From UBA668 sp043721915 (GTDB lineage Bacteria > Actinomycetota > Acidimicrobiia > Acidimicrobiales > Ilumatobacteraceae), in assembly GCA_043721915.1 (NCBI GenBank), contig JAYSPV010000154.1, forward strand, positions 1 to 15,526: a stretch of 15,526 nucleotides of DNA, in the 5' to 3' direction. Shown piece after piece: positions 7,561-13,615 of this stretch (position 1 is the first letter of the stretch; every line of letters starts with the position of its first letter). Below the pieces are notes generated by a model. The model did not search any database. It saw only the letters and a list, made by a program, of their open reading frames with translations, and was not told the origin of the DNA. The position numbers and the translations under genes are program-made.

Positions 7561-9267
7561 ATGTCTCAGCCCGATGGCACCCCTGTTGATGTGAAACCCC
7601 GTAGCCGCGACGTCACAGACGGCTTTCAAAAGGCTCCCGCTCGCGCCATGCTGCGCGCCGTCGGGATGACCGACGACGACTGGGTGAAGCCGCAGGTGGG
7701 CATTGCCTCCACCTGGAACGAAGTCACCCCGTGCAACATGACGTTGCGCAAGCTCGCCGAGCACGCCAAGGTCGGCGTGCGCTCTGCCGGTGGCTTCCCG
7801 ATGGAGTTCGGCACGATCACCGTCAGCGACGGCATCTCGATGGGTCATGAGGGCATGCGGGCCTCGCTGGTGTCGCGCGAGGTCATCACCGACTCGGTGG
7901 AGTGCGTGATGCACGCCGAGCGGCTCGATGGGTTCGTTGGCCTGGCCGGGTGCGACAAGAGCATTCCCGGCATGCTGATGGCCGCCGCTCGCCTCGACCT
8001 GCCGAGCGTGTTCGTCTACAACGGCTCGACGATGCCGGGCAGCCACAACGGCGTCGCTACCGACATCACCACCGTCTTCGAGGCCGTCGGTGCGTGTGCA
8101 CTCGGCAAGATCACCGAGGAGGAACTGGGCGAGATTGAGCGCTCCGCCTGCCCGGGGGAGGGTGCCTGTGGTGGCATGTTCACCGCCAACACGATGAGCA
8201 GCATCGCGGAGGCGATCGGCATGTCGCTGCCAGGTACGGCCTCGCCGCCCGCCATCGATTCCCGCCGCGAGGGTGACGCCCGGCGGGCCGGGGAGGCCGT
8301 TGTCAATCTGCTCCGGCTGGGCATCACACCACGGATGATCATGACCAAACCTGCGTTCGAGAACGCGATCGCGATCACCTCGGCACTCGGCGGCAGCACC
8401 AACGCCGTGCTGCATCTGCTCGCTCTGGCCAACGAGGCCGGCGTCGCGCTGGAGCTCGAGGATTTCAACCGGATCGCGGCGAAGGTTCCCCACATCGCCG
8501 ACATGAAGCCGGGTGGCCAGTTCCACATGAGCGATCTCGACCGCGTCGGCGGCGTGCCAGTGGTGCTCAAGCATCTCCTCGACGCCGGCCTGTTGCACGG
8601 CGACTGCCTGACGGTGACGGGCAAGACGATGGCCGAGAACCTGGCCGAGATGAACCCGCCCGCGCCTGATGGCGTGGTGGTGCACCCTCTCGACAAGCCA
8701 TTGCACGCGGAGGGCGGCATCGTGATCCTCACCGGGTCGCTGGCTCCGAAGGGTGCGGTCGTGAAGGTCGCAGGGCTGTCTGCTGAGCAGAAGCAGTTCG
8801 TCGGCACGGCTCGCGTGTACGACGGCGAGGATGGGGCCATGGCCGCGATCCTGTCGGGCTCGATCGAGCCGGGCACGGTGCTGGTCATCCGCTACGAAGG
8901 CCCCAAGGGTGGCCCCGGCATGCGTGAGATGCTCGCCGTCACCGGCGCGCTGAAGGGCGCTGGTCGCGGCGCCGATTGTGCGCTGATCACCGACGGCCGT
9001 TTCAGCGGCGGCACCTGGGGCTTCTGCATCGGTCACGTCGCCCCCGAGGCCACTGATGCAGGGCCGATCGCGTTCGTCCGCGACGGCGATCAGATCTCCA
9101 TCGACGTGCACGCGCTGTCGCTCGACCTGCTGGTCGACGACACCGAGATCGCCCGCCGACGGGCCTCGTGGCAGCCGAACCCGCCGCGCTACACCCGCGG
9201 CGTGTTGGGCAAGTACGCGAAGCTGGTGCAGGGCGCCGAAACCGGCGCGATCACCAACACGCTGTAG
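7561..9267 (+). CDS. ilvD: Dihydroxy-acid dehydratase
   Basis: IlvD removes water from 2,3-dihydroxy-isovalerate and 2,3-dihydroxy-3-methylvalerate to give the keto acids that become valine, isoleucine, leucine and pantothenate. The 568-residue length matches the actinobacterial form. The three iron-sulfur cysteines are present: C58 in EVTPCNMTL, C131 in GLAGCDKSIPGM and C203 in GEGACGGMFTANTM. The metal-binding region SDGISMGHEGM (from residue 89) and the lysine after C131 (K133, carbamylated in the family) are also there. The C-terminal DGRFSGGTWGFCIGHVAPEA block is typical. One point of context: no other branched-chain amino acid gene is adjacent, so ilvD stands apart from ilvBNC here. The start is the ATG at 7561, 9 bases behind the MFS stop. 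Confidence 0.97.
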   Translation: MSQPDGTPVDVKPRSRDVTDGFQKAPARAMLRAVGMTDDDWVKPQVGIASTWNEVTPCNMTLRKLAEHAKVGVRSAGGFPMEFGTITVSDGISMGHEGMRASLVSREVITDSVECVMHAERLDGFVGLAGCDKSIPGMLMAAARLDLPSVFVYNGSTMPGSHNGVATDITTVFEAVGACALGKITEEELGEIERSACPGEGACGGMFTANTMSSIAEAIGMSLPGTASPPAIDSRREGDARRAGEAVVNLLRLGITPRMIMTKPAFENAIAITSALGGSTNAVLHLLALANEAGVALELEDFNRIAAKVPHIADMKPGGQFHMSDLDRVGGVPVVLKHLLDAGLLHGDCLTVTGKTMAENLAEMNPPAPDGVVVHPLDKPLHAEGGIVILTGSLAPKGAVVKVAGLSAEQKQFVGTARVYDGEDGAMAAILSGSIEPGTVLVIRYEGPKGGPGMREMLAVTGALKGAGRGADCALITDGRFSGGTWGFCIGHVAPEATDAGPIAFVRDGDQISIDVHALSLDLLVDDTEIARRRASWQPNPPRYTRGVLGKYAKLVQGAETGAITNTL

Positions 9268-9284
9268 CGCCGTCAGCTTTGGAG

Positions 9285-9312
9285 TTGCTGGCCGAGTAGT
9301 CGGCGATATGGT
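9285..9312 (+). promoter_or_regulatory. Possible promoter with a palindrome in its spacer, upstream of the 168-residue ORF
   Basis: TTGCTG (9285-9290) and TATGGT (9307-9312) are separated by 16 bases and resemble -35 and -10 boxes. The spacer contains the inverted repeat GCCGA-GTAG-TCGGC (9291-9304), which could be an operator or a small hairpin of the ilvD message. The leader would be about 68 bases. The assignment rests on pattern only. Confidence 0.3.
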
Positions 9313-9371
9313 CGAGCCCACGCCGCGTGCCGGCGCCTCGGGCTTCGTCCCCTCAGATCCGCTGACTGATC

Positions 9372-9378
9372 AAGGGGG
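9372..9378 (+). promoter_or_regulatory. Ribosome binding site for the 168-residue ORF
   Basis: AAGGGGG lies 8 bases before the ATG at 9387. It decides against the nearby ATG at 9380, which is out of frame and too close. Confidence 0.55.
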
Positions 9379-9386
9379 CATGCGCC

Positions 9387-9893
9387 ATGCATCGCTTCAC
9401 ACCGCAATGGCCGAAGAACTTCTCTGGCCGCATTCCGTTGTCGCCGGCCGATTTCGCCTACCGCGACGCACTCGACGTCGTGCACTTCGCCGAGCGCGAA
9501 GAGCTGACACTCAGGTACAACCGGCCCGACATCTGGCATCTCGACAGTCAGGGGAGGTGGCGCTGCTGCGGGAACGGGTCATCGCTCGACACGTTGCAGC
9601 GGTACGCAAAGGACCCGCGGGCGTTGCTGGCGTCGCGATGGTACGAGCCGAGGTCGGACTGCCCGGACTACTGGGTCATCGTCGAGCCGCGGCAGGAGTG
9701 GCGCTGCGGCCCGATCGACGTGACGGAGGACGACGCGCGTGCGTTCCTCGCGATTCGCCGGACTCTGGCGGAGCGCGGGATCACGCTGCTGGATGCGGTC
9801 GTGCTGGGCGACGACTTCCGGTGGTGGTCGTTGCACGAACTGACGAGCGGCACCACGGCGTGGTCGTTCACGCCGGTGGGTCGGCCCCGCTAA
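9387..9893 (+). CDS. Unrecognised 168-residue protein
   Basis: I do not recognise this protein. It is soluble in appearance, with no signal peptide or membrane helix, and is rich in tryptophan and arginine. Visible pieces are an N-terminal basic stretch (MHRFTPQWPKNFSGR), a short RWRCCGNGSS turn and a central WVIVEPRQEWRCG. An acidic helix follows (VTEDDARAFLAIRRTLAERG), with a DDFRWWSLHEL segment near the end. Three of its four cysteines lie in CC and C-P or C-G settings without a clear metal-site spacing. A good ribosome binding site and codon use like that of its neighbours support a real gene. It ends 31 bases before the broken DUF222 gene and may share its transcript. No function can be assigned. 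Confidence 0.7.
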   Translation: MHRFTPQWPKNFSGRIPLSPADFAYRDALDVVHFAEREELTLRYNRPDIWHLDSQGRWRCCGNGSSLDTLQRYAKDPRALLASRWYEPRSDCPDYWVIVEPRQEWRCGPIDVTEDDARAFLAIRRTLAERGITLLDAVVLGDDFRWWSLHELTSGTTAWSFTPVGRPR

Positions 9894-9924
9894 CTCCGTC
9901 ACACCTTCCTGCGAAGATACGTAC

Positions 9925-10937
9925 ATGGGTTCGTTCAATCTTCCGGATGCTGCGGCAGTCGCCGCGATGGCACCGGCCGAACGCGAAGGCTTCCTGCGAG
10001 TGTTGGACCGGCAGCGTCGTCGGGCGGAGTCTCAGGTTGCGATGTTCGTGCACACGGTTGCTCATGTGGGCGGCCATCTGGAGGACGGGCACCGCACATC
10101 TCGGGCGTGGAGGCAAGCCGCGTGCAACTGGTCGTCCGCGGAGGCGGGCCGGTTGGTGAAAGCCGGCGCCATGCTGGCGCAGTTCCCATCGGCTGTGGTG
10201 CTGGCGCAGGCGGGCGAGTTGGGTGTGGCGCAGTTGCATGCGTTGTCGTCGGTGGTCGCCAACCCGCGAGTGAAGGAACACCTTGCCGACGGCGAGGCCA
10301 CCCTGGTCGGGGCCGCTGTGTCGTTGGACTATCCGGACTATCTCACGTTCCTCAACACCTGGGTCGCGGCGGCCGACCCTGATGGGGCGCACCAATCGGC
10401 TGAACGCGCCCACCGCAACCGGCACGCACGCATCGGCATCTTGGGCAACGAGTGCTTCCTCGACGCCGCCGGTGGCGCGACCCAGGGTGTGCAGTCGGTG
10501 CGAGACCGACAGCGGTGTGGTGATCGACGCCTACGACATGTTGATCGCGGCGGTCTCTGGTCATGTGCGCAGGGTGGTGCTCGACTCGGCAGGTGTGGCC
10601 GTCGACCTGGGGCCGCAGACAACGCCTGTTCACCGGTCCACTGCGCGACGCGGTGTTGCTCTCCGCTCACCGTTGCACCTGGCCCGCGTGTGCGGTGCCG
10701 GGGAGCGCCTGCCAAGCGGATCATGTGCTGCCCTGGTCGCAGGCCGGGCCAACCAGTACTGCGAACGGTGGCCTCGAATGCGGCCACCACAACCGGTGGA
10801 AGACGAGGGGTTATCGCACCTGGCGCGACCCTGGAGGCCATTGGCACCACTACCGTCCCGACGGCACCGAGATCGGTTGGCGTGCCGAGCGCGCACGCGC
10901 CGACGTGGCGTTCGAACAGTCGCTGATGTCTGCGTAA
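9925..10937 (+). pseudogene. Broken DUF222 / HNH endonuclease-family gene
   Basis: The gene is readable only by joining three frames. Frame one (9925 to about 10490) gives the helical DUF222 part, starting MGSFNLPDAAAVAAMAP and ending around FLDAAGGATQGVQ. Frame two (about 10496 to 10610) gives RCETDSGVVIDAYD and VRRVVLDSAGVAVDLG. Frame three (about 10613 to TAA 10937) gives RRQRLFTGPLRDAV and the HNH domain with CQADHVLPW, NGGLECGHHNRWK and a C-terminal tail like that at the left window edge. Between frames one and two the family normally has a longer linking region, so an internal deletion near 10490-10497 is likely. The second shift is one extra G in the run 10609-10612: GGC would restore D-L-G-R-R. 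The HNH residues themselves are intact. Two separate lesions make a pseudogene the better reading, though the G-run change alone could be a read error. Confidence 0.82.
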
Positions 10938-10950
10938 CGCCAGCGCGAGT

Positions 10951-10990
10951 GGGCGCGGCTCGTGAGGGAGGACCTACACGAACCGCGCCC
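10951..10990. terminator. Hairpin between convergent DUF222 pseudogene and the sulfur operon
   Basis: Arms GGGCGCGGCTCGTG (10951-10964) and CACGAACCGCGCCC (10977-10990) pair at 13 of 14 positions around a 12-base loop. It lies 13 bases past the DUF222 stop and 30 bases past the dsrE-like stop on the other strand. This position suits a two-way terminator. There is no T-run. Confidence 0.6.
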
Positions 10991-11020
10991 GGCTGCGCAC
11001 CAACGAAGGGACGGCCTTCG

Positions 11021-11506
11021 TCAGGTGAAGATGATCTGGCCGCCGGCGGCCAGATCGTAGAAGTCGCCAACGGTGATGATGTCGCTCACCTGCTCGACGA
11101 AGTCCTCCTTCTTCATGCCGAACATGTCGACCGAGGCCTTGCAGGCGTACATGCCGGCACCGGTGTCGCCGATCATCTCGATGAACTCGTGGATCGGCGG
11201 GATGTCGAGTTCGTCCATCTTCTTGCTCATCATGTGCGTCGCGATGGCGCTCATGCCGGGCAGGCTGCCCATCAGCGTCGGGATGTGCATCGCCGGGTTG
11301 CCGACGGTGGCCACCTTGATGTGGTCGATCCGCTTCTGGTGGATGGCGTCGAGCCCGAAGAAGGTGAAGAACAGGTTGGCCTCCATTCCTTCGGCGCGAG
11401 CGCCGTTGGCCATGATCAGGCCTGGGTAGATGCCCTCCAACTAACCCTTGGAGATGATGATCGACACCTTGGTGATCGGTTCGGTGCCTTCGGTGCGGTA
11501 ACCCAT
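11021..11506 (-). pseudogene. DsrE/DsrF/DrsH-like sulfur-transfer protein with an in-frame amber codon
   Basis: The frame runs from ATG 11506 to TGA 11021 with a single TAG at codon 22 (11443-11441). Read through, it would be about 161 residues, the size of DsrE2-type proteins. It starts with strand ITKVSIIISKG, then the stop, then LEGIYPGLIMANGARAEGM and LFFTFFGLDAI. The family usually has Ser or Thr at the stop position, so a one-base change from TCG is a simple origin. The likely sulfur-carrying cysteine C122 (GMYACKASVDMFG) is kept. DsrE-type proteins pass persulfide sulfur between enzymes. The ATG follows the tusE-like TGA by 2 bases, so it is the last gene of the SQR operon. Codon use after the stop looks undecayed, so a recent mutation, a read error or readthrough are all open. 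A TTG restart just after the stop would lose the first strand. Confidence 0.8.
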
Positions 11507-11508
11507 GA

Positions 11509-11826
11509 TCAGATGCAACCTTTCGGCTTGGGGATGCCCGCGATGCGAGCAGCCATCTTGGCGGGGCCCTTCGGGAAGAGCTGGTAGAGGGTCTTGACGT
11601 CGACCCCGGAGGTCTTGCCGAGTACTCGCACGGTCGGGCCGGTGCCCTTCTCGAAGTACTCCTTGCGCATGAAGTTGATGACCGTCCAGTGCGGCTCGGT
11701 CAGTGTCTCGATGCCGTCGGCGCTCGCCATCTCGGTGGCCATCTCCGGGGTCCACGCAGTGGGGTCCTCGAAGAACCCTTCGTCGTTGACTGCGACGGTC
11801 GCGCCGGCGTAGGTGGTGGTGGTCAT
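11509..11826 (-). CDS. TusE/DsrC-family sulfur carrier protein
   Basis: This 105-residue protein matches the DsrC/TusE family along its length: an N-terminal NDEGFFEDPTAWTPEMA, the central EPHWTVINFMRKEYFE, then VKTLYQLFPKGPAKMA and the C-terminal arm IPKPKGCI. The penultimate cysteine C104, which carries sulfur as a persulfide, is present. The second cysteine of true DsrC, eleven residues earlier, is alanine here (A93). A protein with only one of the pair resembles TusE, so a sulfur relay role is more likely than partnership with dissimilatory sulfite reductase. A strong AAGGAG site lies 7 bases before the ATG. The ATG overlaps the SQR-like gene's stop by four bases (ATGA), and the dsrE-like gene follows 2 bases after the stop. 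Confidence 0.9.
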   Translation of the reverse strand: MTTTTYAGATVAVNDEGFFEDPTAWTPEMATEMASADGIETLTEPHWTVINFMRKEYFEKGTGPTVRVLGKTSGVDVKTLYQLFPKGPAKMAARIAGIPKPKGCI

Positions 11827-13142
11827 ACAGATGCTCCTTGTTGATCGGGTGTGGGAAGTTCCTTGCCCCGTGTCGGCATGTCGGCGCCGATACCGGGGAT
11901 GTCTCGGCCCTGCAGCAAGGCGTGCCAGTAGACCCACTGGAACATCAGCTTGCCGAGGTGGTTCATCCGGCTCTCCTTCAGCAGCGGCATGCCGATTGCG
12001 GCGGGGAAGTGGCCGGTGAGGGGTTCGGTCTCGTAGTTGAAGTCGATCAACAGCGCCTTGCCGAAGCCGGTCTCGATGAAGCAGTTGGCGTGGCCGTCGT
12101 AGGTGGAGTCCAGCTCCTCGTGGTCGAGGTAGTGGATGATGTTCTTGACCAGCACCTCGCCCTCGAAGTGCGTCACCGATCCGGCCTTGGACGCCGGCAC
12201 GTTGGTGGCGTCGCCGAGCGAGAAGATGTTGCTCTTGGCGTTCGTCTGCAGCGTGCGCTTGTCGGTGGGCACGAAGTTGAGGTCGTCGCCGAGGCCCTCG
12301 CTGCGGCCGACGTAGGCGGCGCCGCTGTGCATCGGCACGACGACGGCCAGATCGAACGGCACTTCACGTCCGTCGTAGCCGATGAGCTTGCCGCCTTCGC
12401 CATCGATGTCCTCGCCGACGCCCTCGCCAACGACGCCCTCACCAACGACGCTGCCGGTGTTGAACTCGGTGATCAGGTGCACGCCCTTCTCCTCCAGCAG
12501 CGAGGCGAGCGCGGCGGACGCGACGGGCTTGGTGAACGCGCCGTCGAGCGGCGTGACGTAGGTCAGCTCCACCTTGTCGCGGATGCCGCGCTCGGTGAAG
12601 TACCAGTCGGCGAGGAAGCAGAACTCCAGCGGGGCAACCGGGCATTTGATCGGCATGTCGACCACGTTGACGACCAGTCTGCCGCCCTCGAAATCGGCCA
12701 ACGCCGCCTCCAGTGCTGTCGCGCCCGCGAGGTCGTAGAAGGTGAACACCTTCTCGTTCCAGCCGGGCCCGGTGAGGCCCTCGGTCTCGTCGAAGGCGAG
12801 GATGGAACCGGTGGCGACCACCAGCACGTCGTATGTCAGCTCACGGCCGTTGCCCAGGACGACGGTGTCGCGGTGGATGTCGACCATGTCGATCGGCTGC
12901 TCCACGAACTCGATGTCACGGTGGAGCTGCTCGCGGCGCGGCCGCACGATCTCCGAGTGTTGCGCCAACCCGAACGGCACGAACAACAGGCCCGGTTGGT
13001 ACACGTGGTGGTCGTCCTGGTCGACGACCATGATCTCCACGTGCTCGTGCTCCGAAGTGTGATGGCGGAAGTGGCGATGCAACCGGTTGGCGGTGAGTGT
13101 GCCGCCGGTGCCCCCGCCGAGAATGACGATTCGCTTGCTCAT
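11823..13142 (-). CDS. Sulfide:quinone oxidoreductase-like FAD flavoprotein
   Basis: The 439-residue protein begins with the FAD-binding Rossmann motif RIVILGGGTGGTLTANRL. It has the second nucleotide-site strand YDVLVVATGS (104-113) and the NIFSLGDATN motif (305-314) that closes the FAD site. C167 in MPIKCPVAPLEF and C354 in GHANCFIETGFGKA sit where sulfide:quinone oxidoreductases have their redox cysteine pair, 187 residues apart against 191 in Aquifex aeolicus (C156/C347). The third Aquifex cysteine (C124) has no counterpart; C175 is an extra. The C-terminal GKLMFQWVYWHALLQGRD helix resembles the membrane-associating end of the family. It probably oxidises sulfide and passes electrons to quinone, leaving sulfane sulfur for the small carriers encoded next. 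I chose ATG 13142 because AAAGGA lies 8 bases before it. A Gly/Glu repeat insertion occupies about 232-251. A related pyridine-nucleotide-disulfide oxidoreductase without SQR activity cannot be excluded. Confidence 0.82.
   Translation of the reverse strand: MSKRIVILGGGTGGTLTANRLHRHFRHHTSEHEHVEIMVVDQDDHHVYQPGLLFVPFGLAQHSEIVRPRREQLHRDIEFVEQPIDMVDIHRDTVVLGNGRELTYDVLVVATGSILAFDETEGLTGPGWNEKVFTFYDLAGATALEAALADFEGGRLVVNVVDMPIKCPVAPLEFCFLADWYFTERGIRDKVELTYVTPLDGAFTKPVASAALASLLEEKGVHLITEFNTGSVVGEGVVGEGVGEDIDGEGGKLIGYDGREVPFDLAVVVPMHSGAAYVGRSEGLGDDLNFVPTDKRTLQTNAKSNIFSLGDATNVPASKAGSVTHFEGEVLVKNIIHYLDHEELDSTYDGHANCFIETGFGKALLIDFNYETEPLTGHFPAAIGMPLLKESRMNHLGKLMFQWVYWHALLQGRDIPGIGADMPTRGKELPTPDQQGASV
11834..11839 (-). 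promoter_or_regulatory. Ribosome binding site for the TusE/DsrC-family gene
   Basis: AAGGAG on the minus strand, inside the 3' end of the SQR-like gene and 7 bases before ATG 11826. It rules out the longer open frame that begins at 11937. Confidence 0.85.
12408..12449 (-). repeat. 15-base tandem repeat inside the SQR-like gene
   Basis: Two adjacent 15-base units (12435-12449 and 12420-12434) differ at one base and encode VVGEG twice. A decayed third unit (12408-12419) encodes VGED. The repeat makes an acidic Gly/Glu loop in the protein at about residues 232-245. Units of 15 bases keep the frame when copies are gained or lost. Confidence 0.75.
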
Positions 13143-13150
13143 GAAAGCCG

Positions 13151-13156
13151 TCCTTT
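13151..13156 (-). promoter_or_regulatory. Ribosome binding site for the SQR-like gene
   Basis: AAAGGA on the minus strand lies 8 bases before ATG 13142. It selects this start over the in-frame ATG at 13166. Confidence 0.75.
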
Positions 13157-13175
13157 CGGCTCTCATGGTGTGCCG

Positions 13176-13193
13176 ATGATACCCCTAGGGGTA
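13176..13193 (-). promoter_or_regulatory. SQR operon promoter with CsoR/CstR-like operator palindrome
   Basis: The perfect 14-base palindrome TACCCCTAGGGGTA lies at 13180-13193. On the minus strand its last bases run into TATCAT (13181-13176), a good TANNNT -10 box, giving a leader of about 27 bases to the ATG. The palindrome thus fills the space just before the -10 box, a place where a bound repressor would block RNA polymerase. Inverted repeats of the TACCCC-GGGGTA kind are known operators of the CsoR/CstR/RcnR repressor family. CstR is a persulfide sensor that controls sqr operons in Staphylococcus aureus. No such regulator gene lies in this window, so the link is inference. No clear -35 box is present. 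Confidence 0.6.
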
Positions 13194-13219
13194 GGGCCGA
13201 ATGGCCCGGCTTTGCAGGA

Positions 13220-13615
13220 TCAGAGCGACTTCTTGCCGCGCGCTGCGAGCCACTCGTTCACCGCGCGCCAGCCCACCAGGAACAGCAATGTGAACAGCGA
13301 GGCGACGATGATGAACGGCATGGCTGTGCCGCGATCGAACGCGAACCGGCGTAGCAGCATGCCGGCGACGATTGTGGCCAGCCAGATGATGATGCCGGTG
13401 GAGAGAGCGGCCGGGGCCTTCCATGCGCGGGCAAGCGCCCAGCCGAGGGCGACGGCGAGCAGGAACGGTGCCGCGACCTCGGCTGCCTCGCCGATGACGG
13501 AGCCACCTTCGCCGTGGTTGTTGCGGCCGATCACCACGAACAGCACGATTGCAACGACGTCGATGGCCGCGGCGAGCGCGACACGACGGGGTGTGGTCGT
13601 CGAGGTGTCAGCCAT
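13220..13615 (-). CDS. DUF3054-family membrane protein
   Basis: The 131-residue protein has four membrane helices, at about 12-30, 46-64, 69-88 and 98-117. It shows the DUF3054 pattern: DVVAIVLFVVIGRNNHGEG at the first helix, FLLAVALGWALAR at the second, WLATIVAGMLLRR at the third, then the strongly conserved GTAMPFIIVA and LVGWRA. The biochemical role of DUF3054 proteins is unknown. It is common in actinobacteria. Its ATG lies inside the end of the flavin reductase gene (8-base overlap), so the two are surely co-transcribed. It ends 77 bases before the SQR-like gene, which has its own promoter in the gap. A weak 5-base stem (13194-13207) follows its stop. Confidence 0.85.
   Translation of the reverse strand: MADTSTTTPRRVALAAAIDVVAIVLFVVIGRNNHGEGGSVIGEAAEVAAPFLLAVALGWALARAWKAPAALSTGIIIWLATIVAGMLLRRFAFDRGTAMPFIIVASLFTLLFLVGWRAVNEWLAARGKKSL

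Noticed and set aside
6988..9321. A 777-residue open frame on the minus strand opposite the MFS gene and ilvD
   Set aside because: Its translation is a low-complexity His/Arg/Asp/Gly mix with no family pattern, while the plus strand encodes clear IlvD and MFS proteins. It is a high-GC shadow.
11021..11440. A separate 139-residue gene starting at TTG 11440
   Set aside because: It starts directly after the amber codon in the same frame and lacks the first strand of the DsrE fold (KVSIIISKG), which is coded just upstream. It is the rest of a single interrupted gene.
11441..11443. Genome-wide reassignment of TAG as a sense codon
   Set aside because: TAG is the terminal stop of gatB, the MFS gene and ilvD in this window, each at the expected protein end.
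10283..11587. A 434-residue plus-strand open frame running from the DUF222 gene over the dsrE-like gene
   Set aside because: Only a short part (about 10496-10610) is real DUF222 coding sequence; the rest is shadow of the third DUF222 frame and of the minus-strand sulfur gene.
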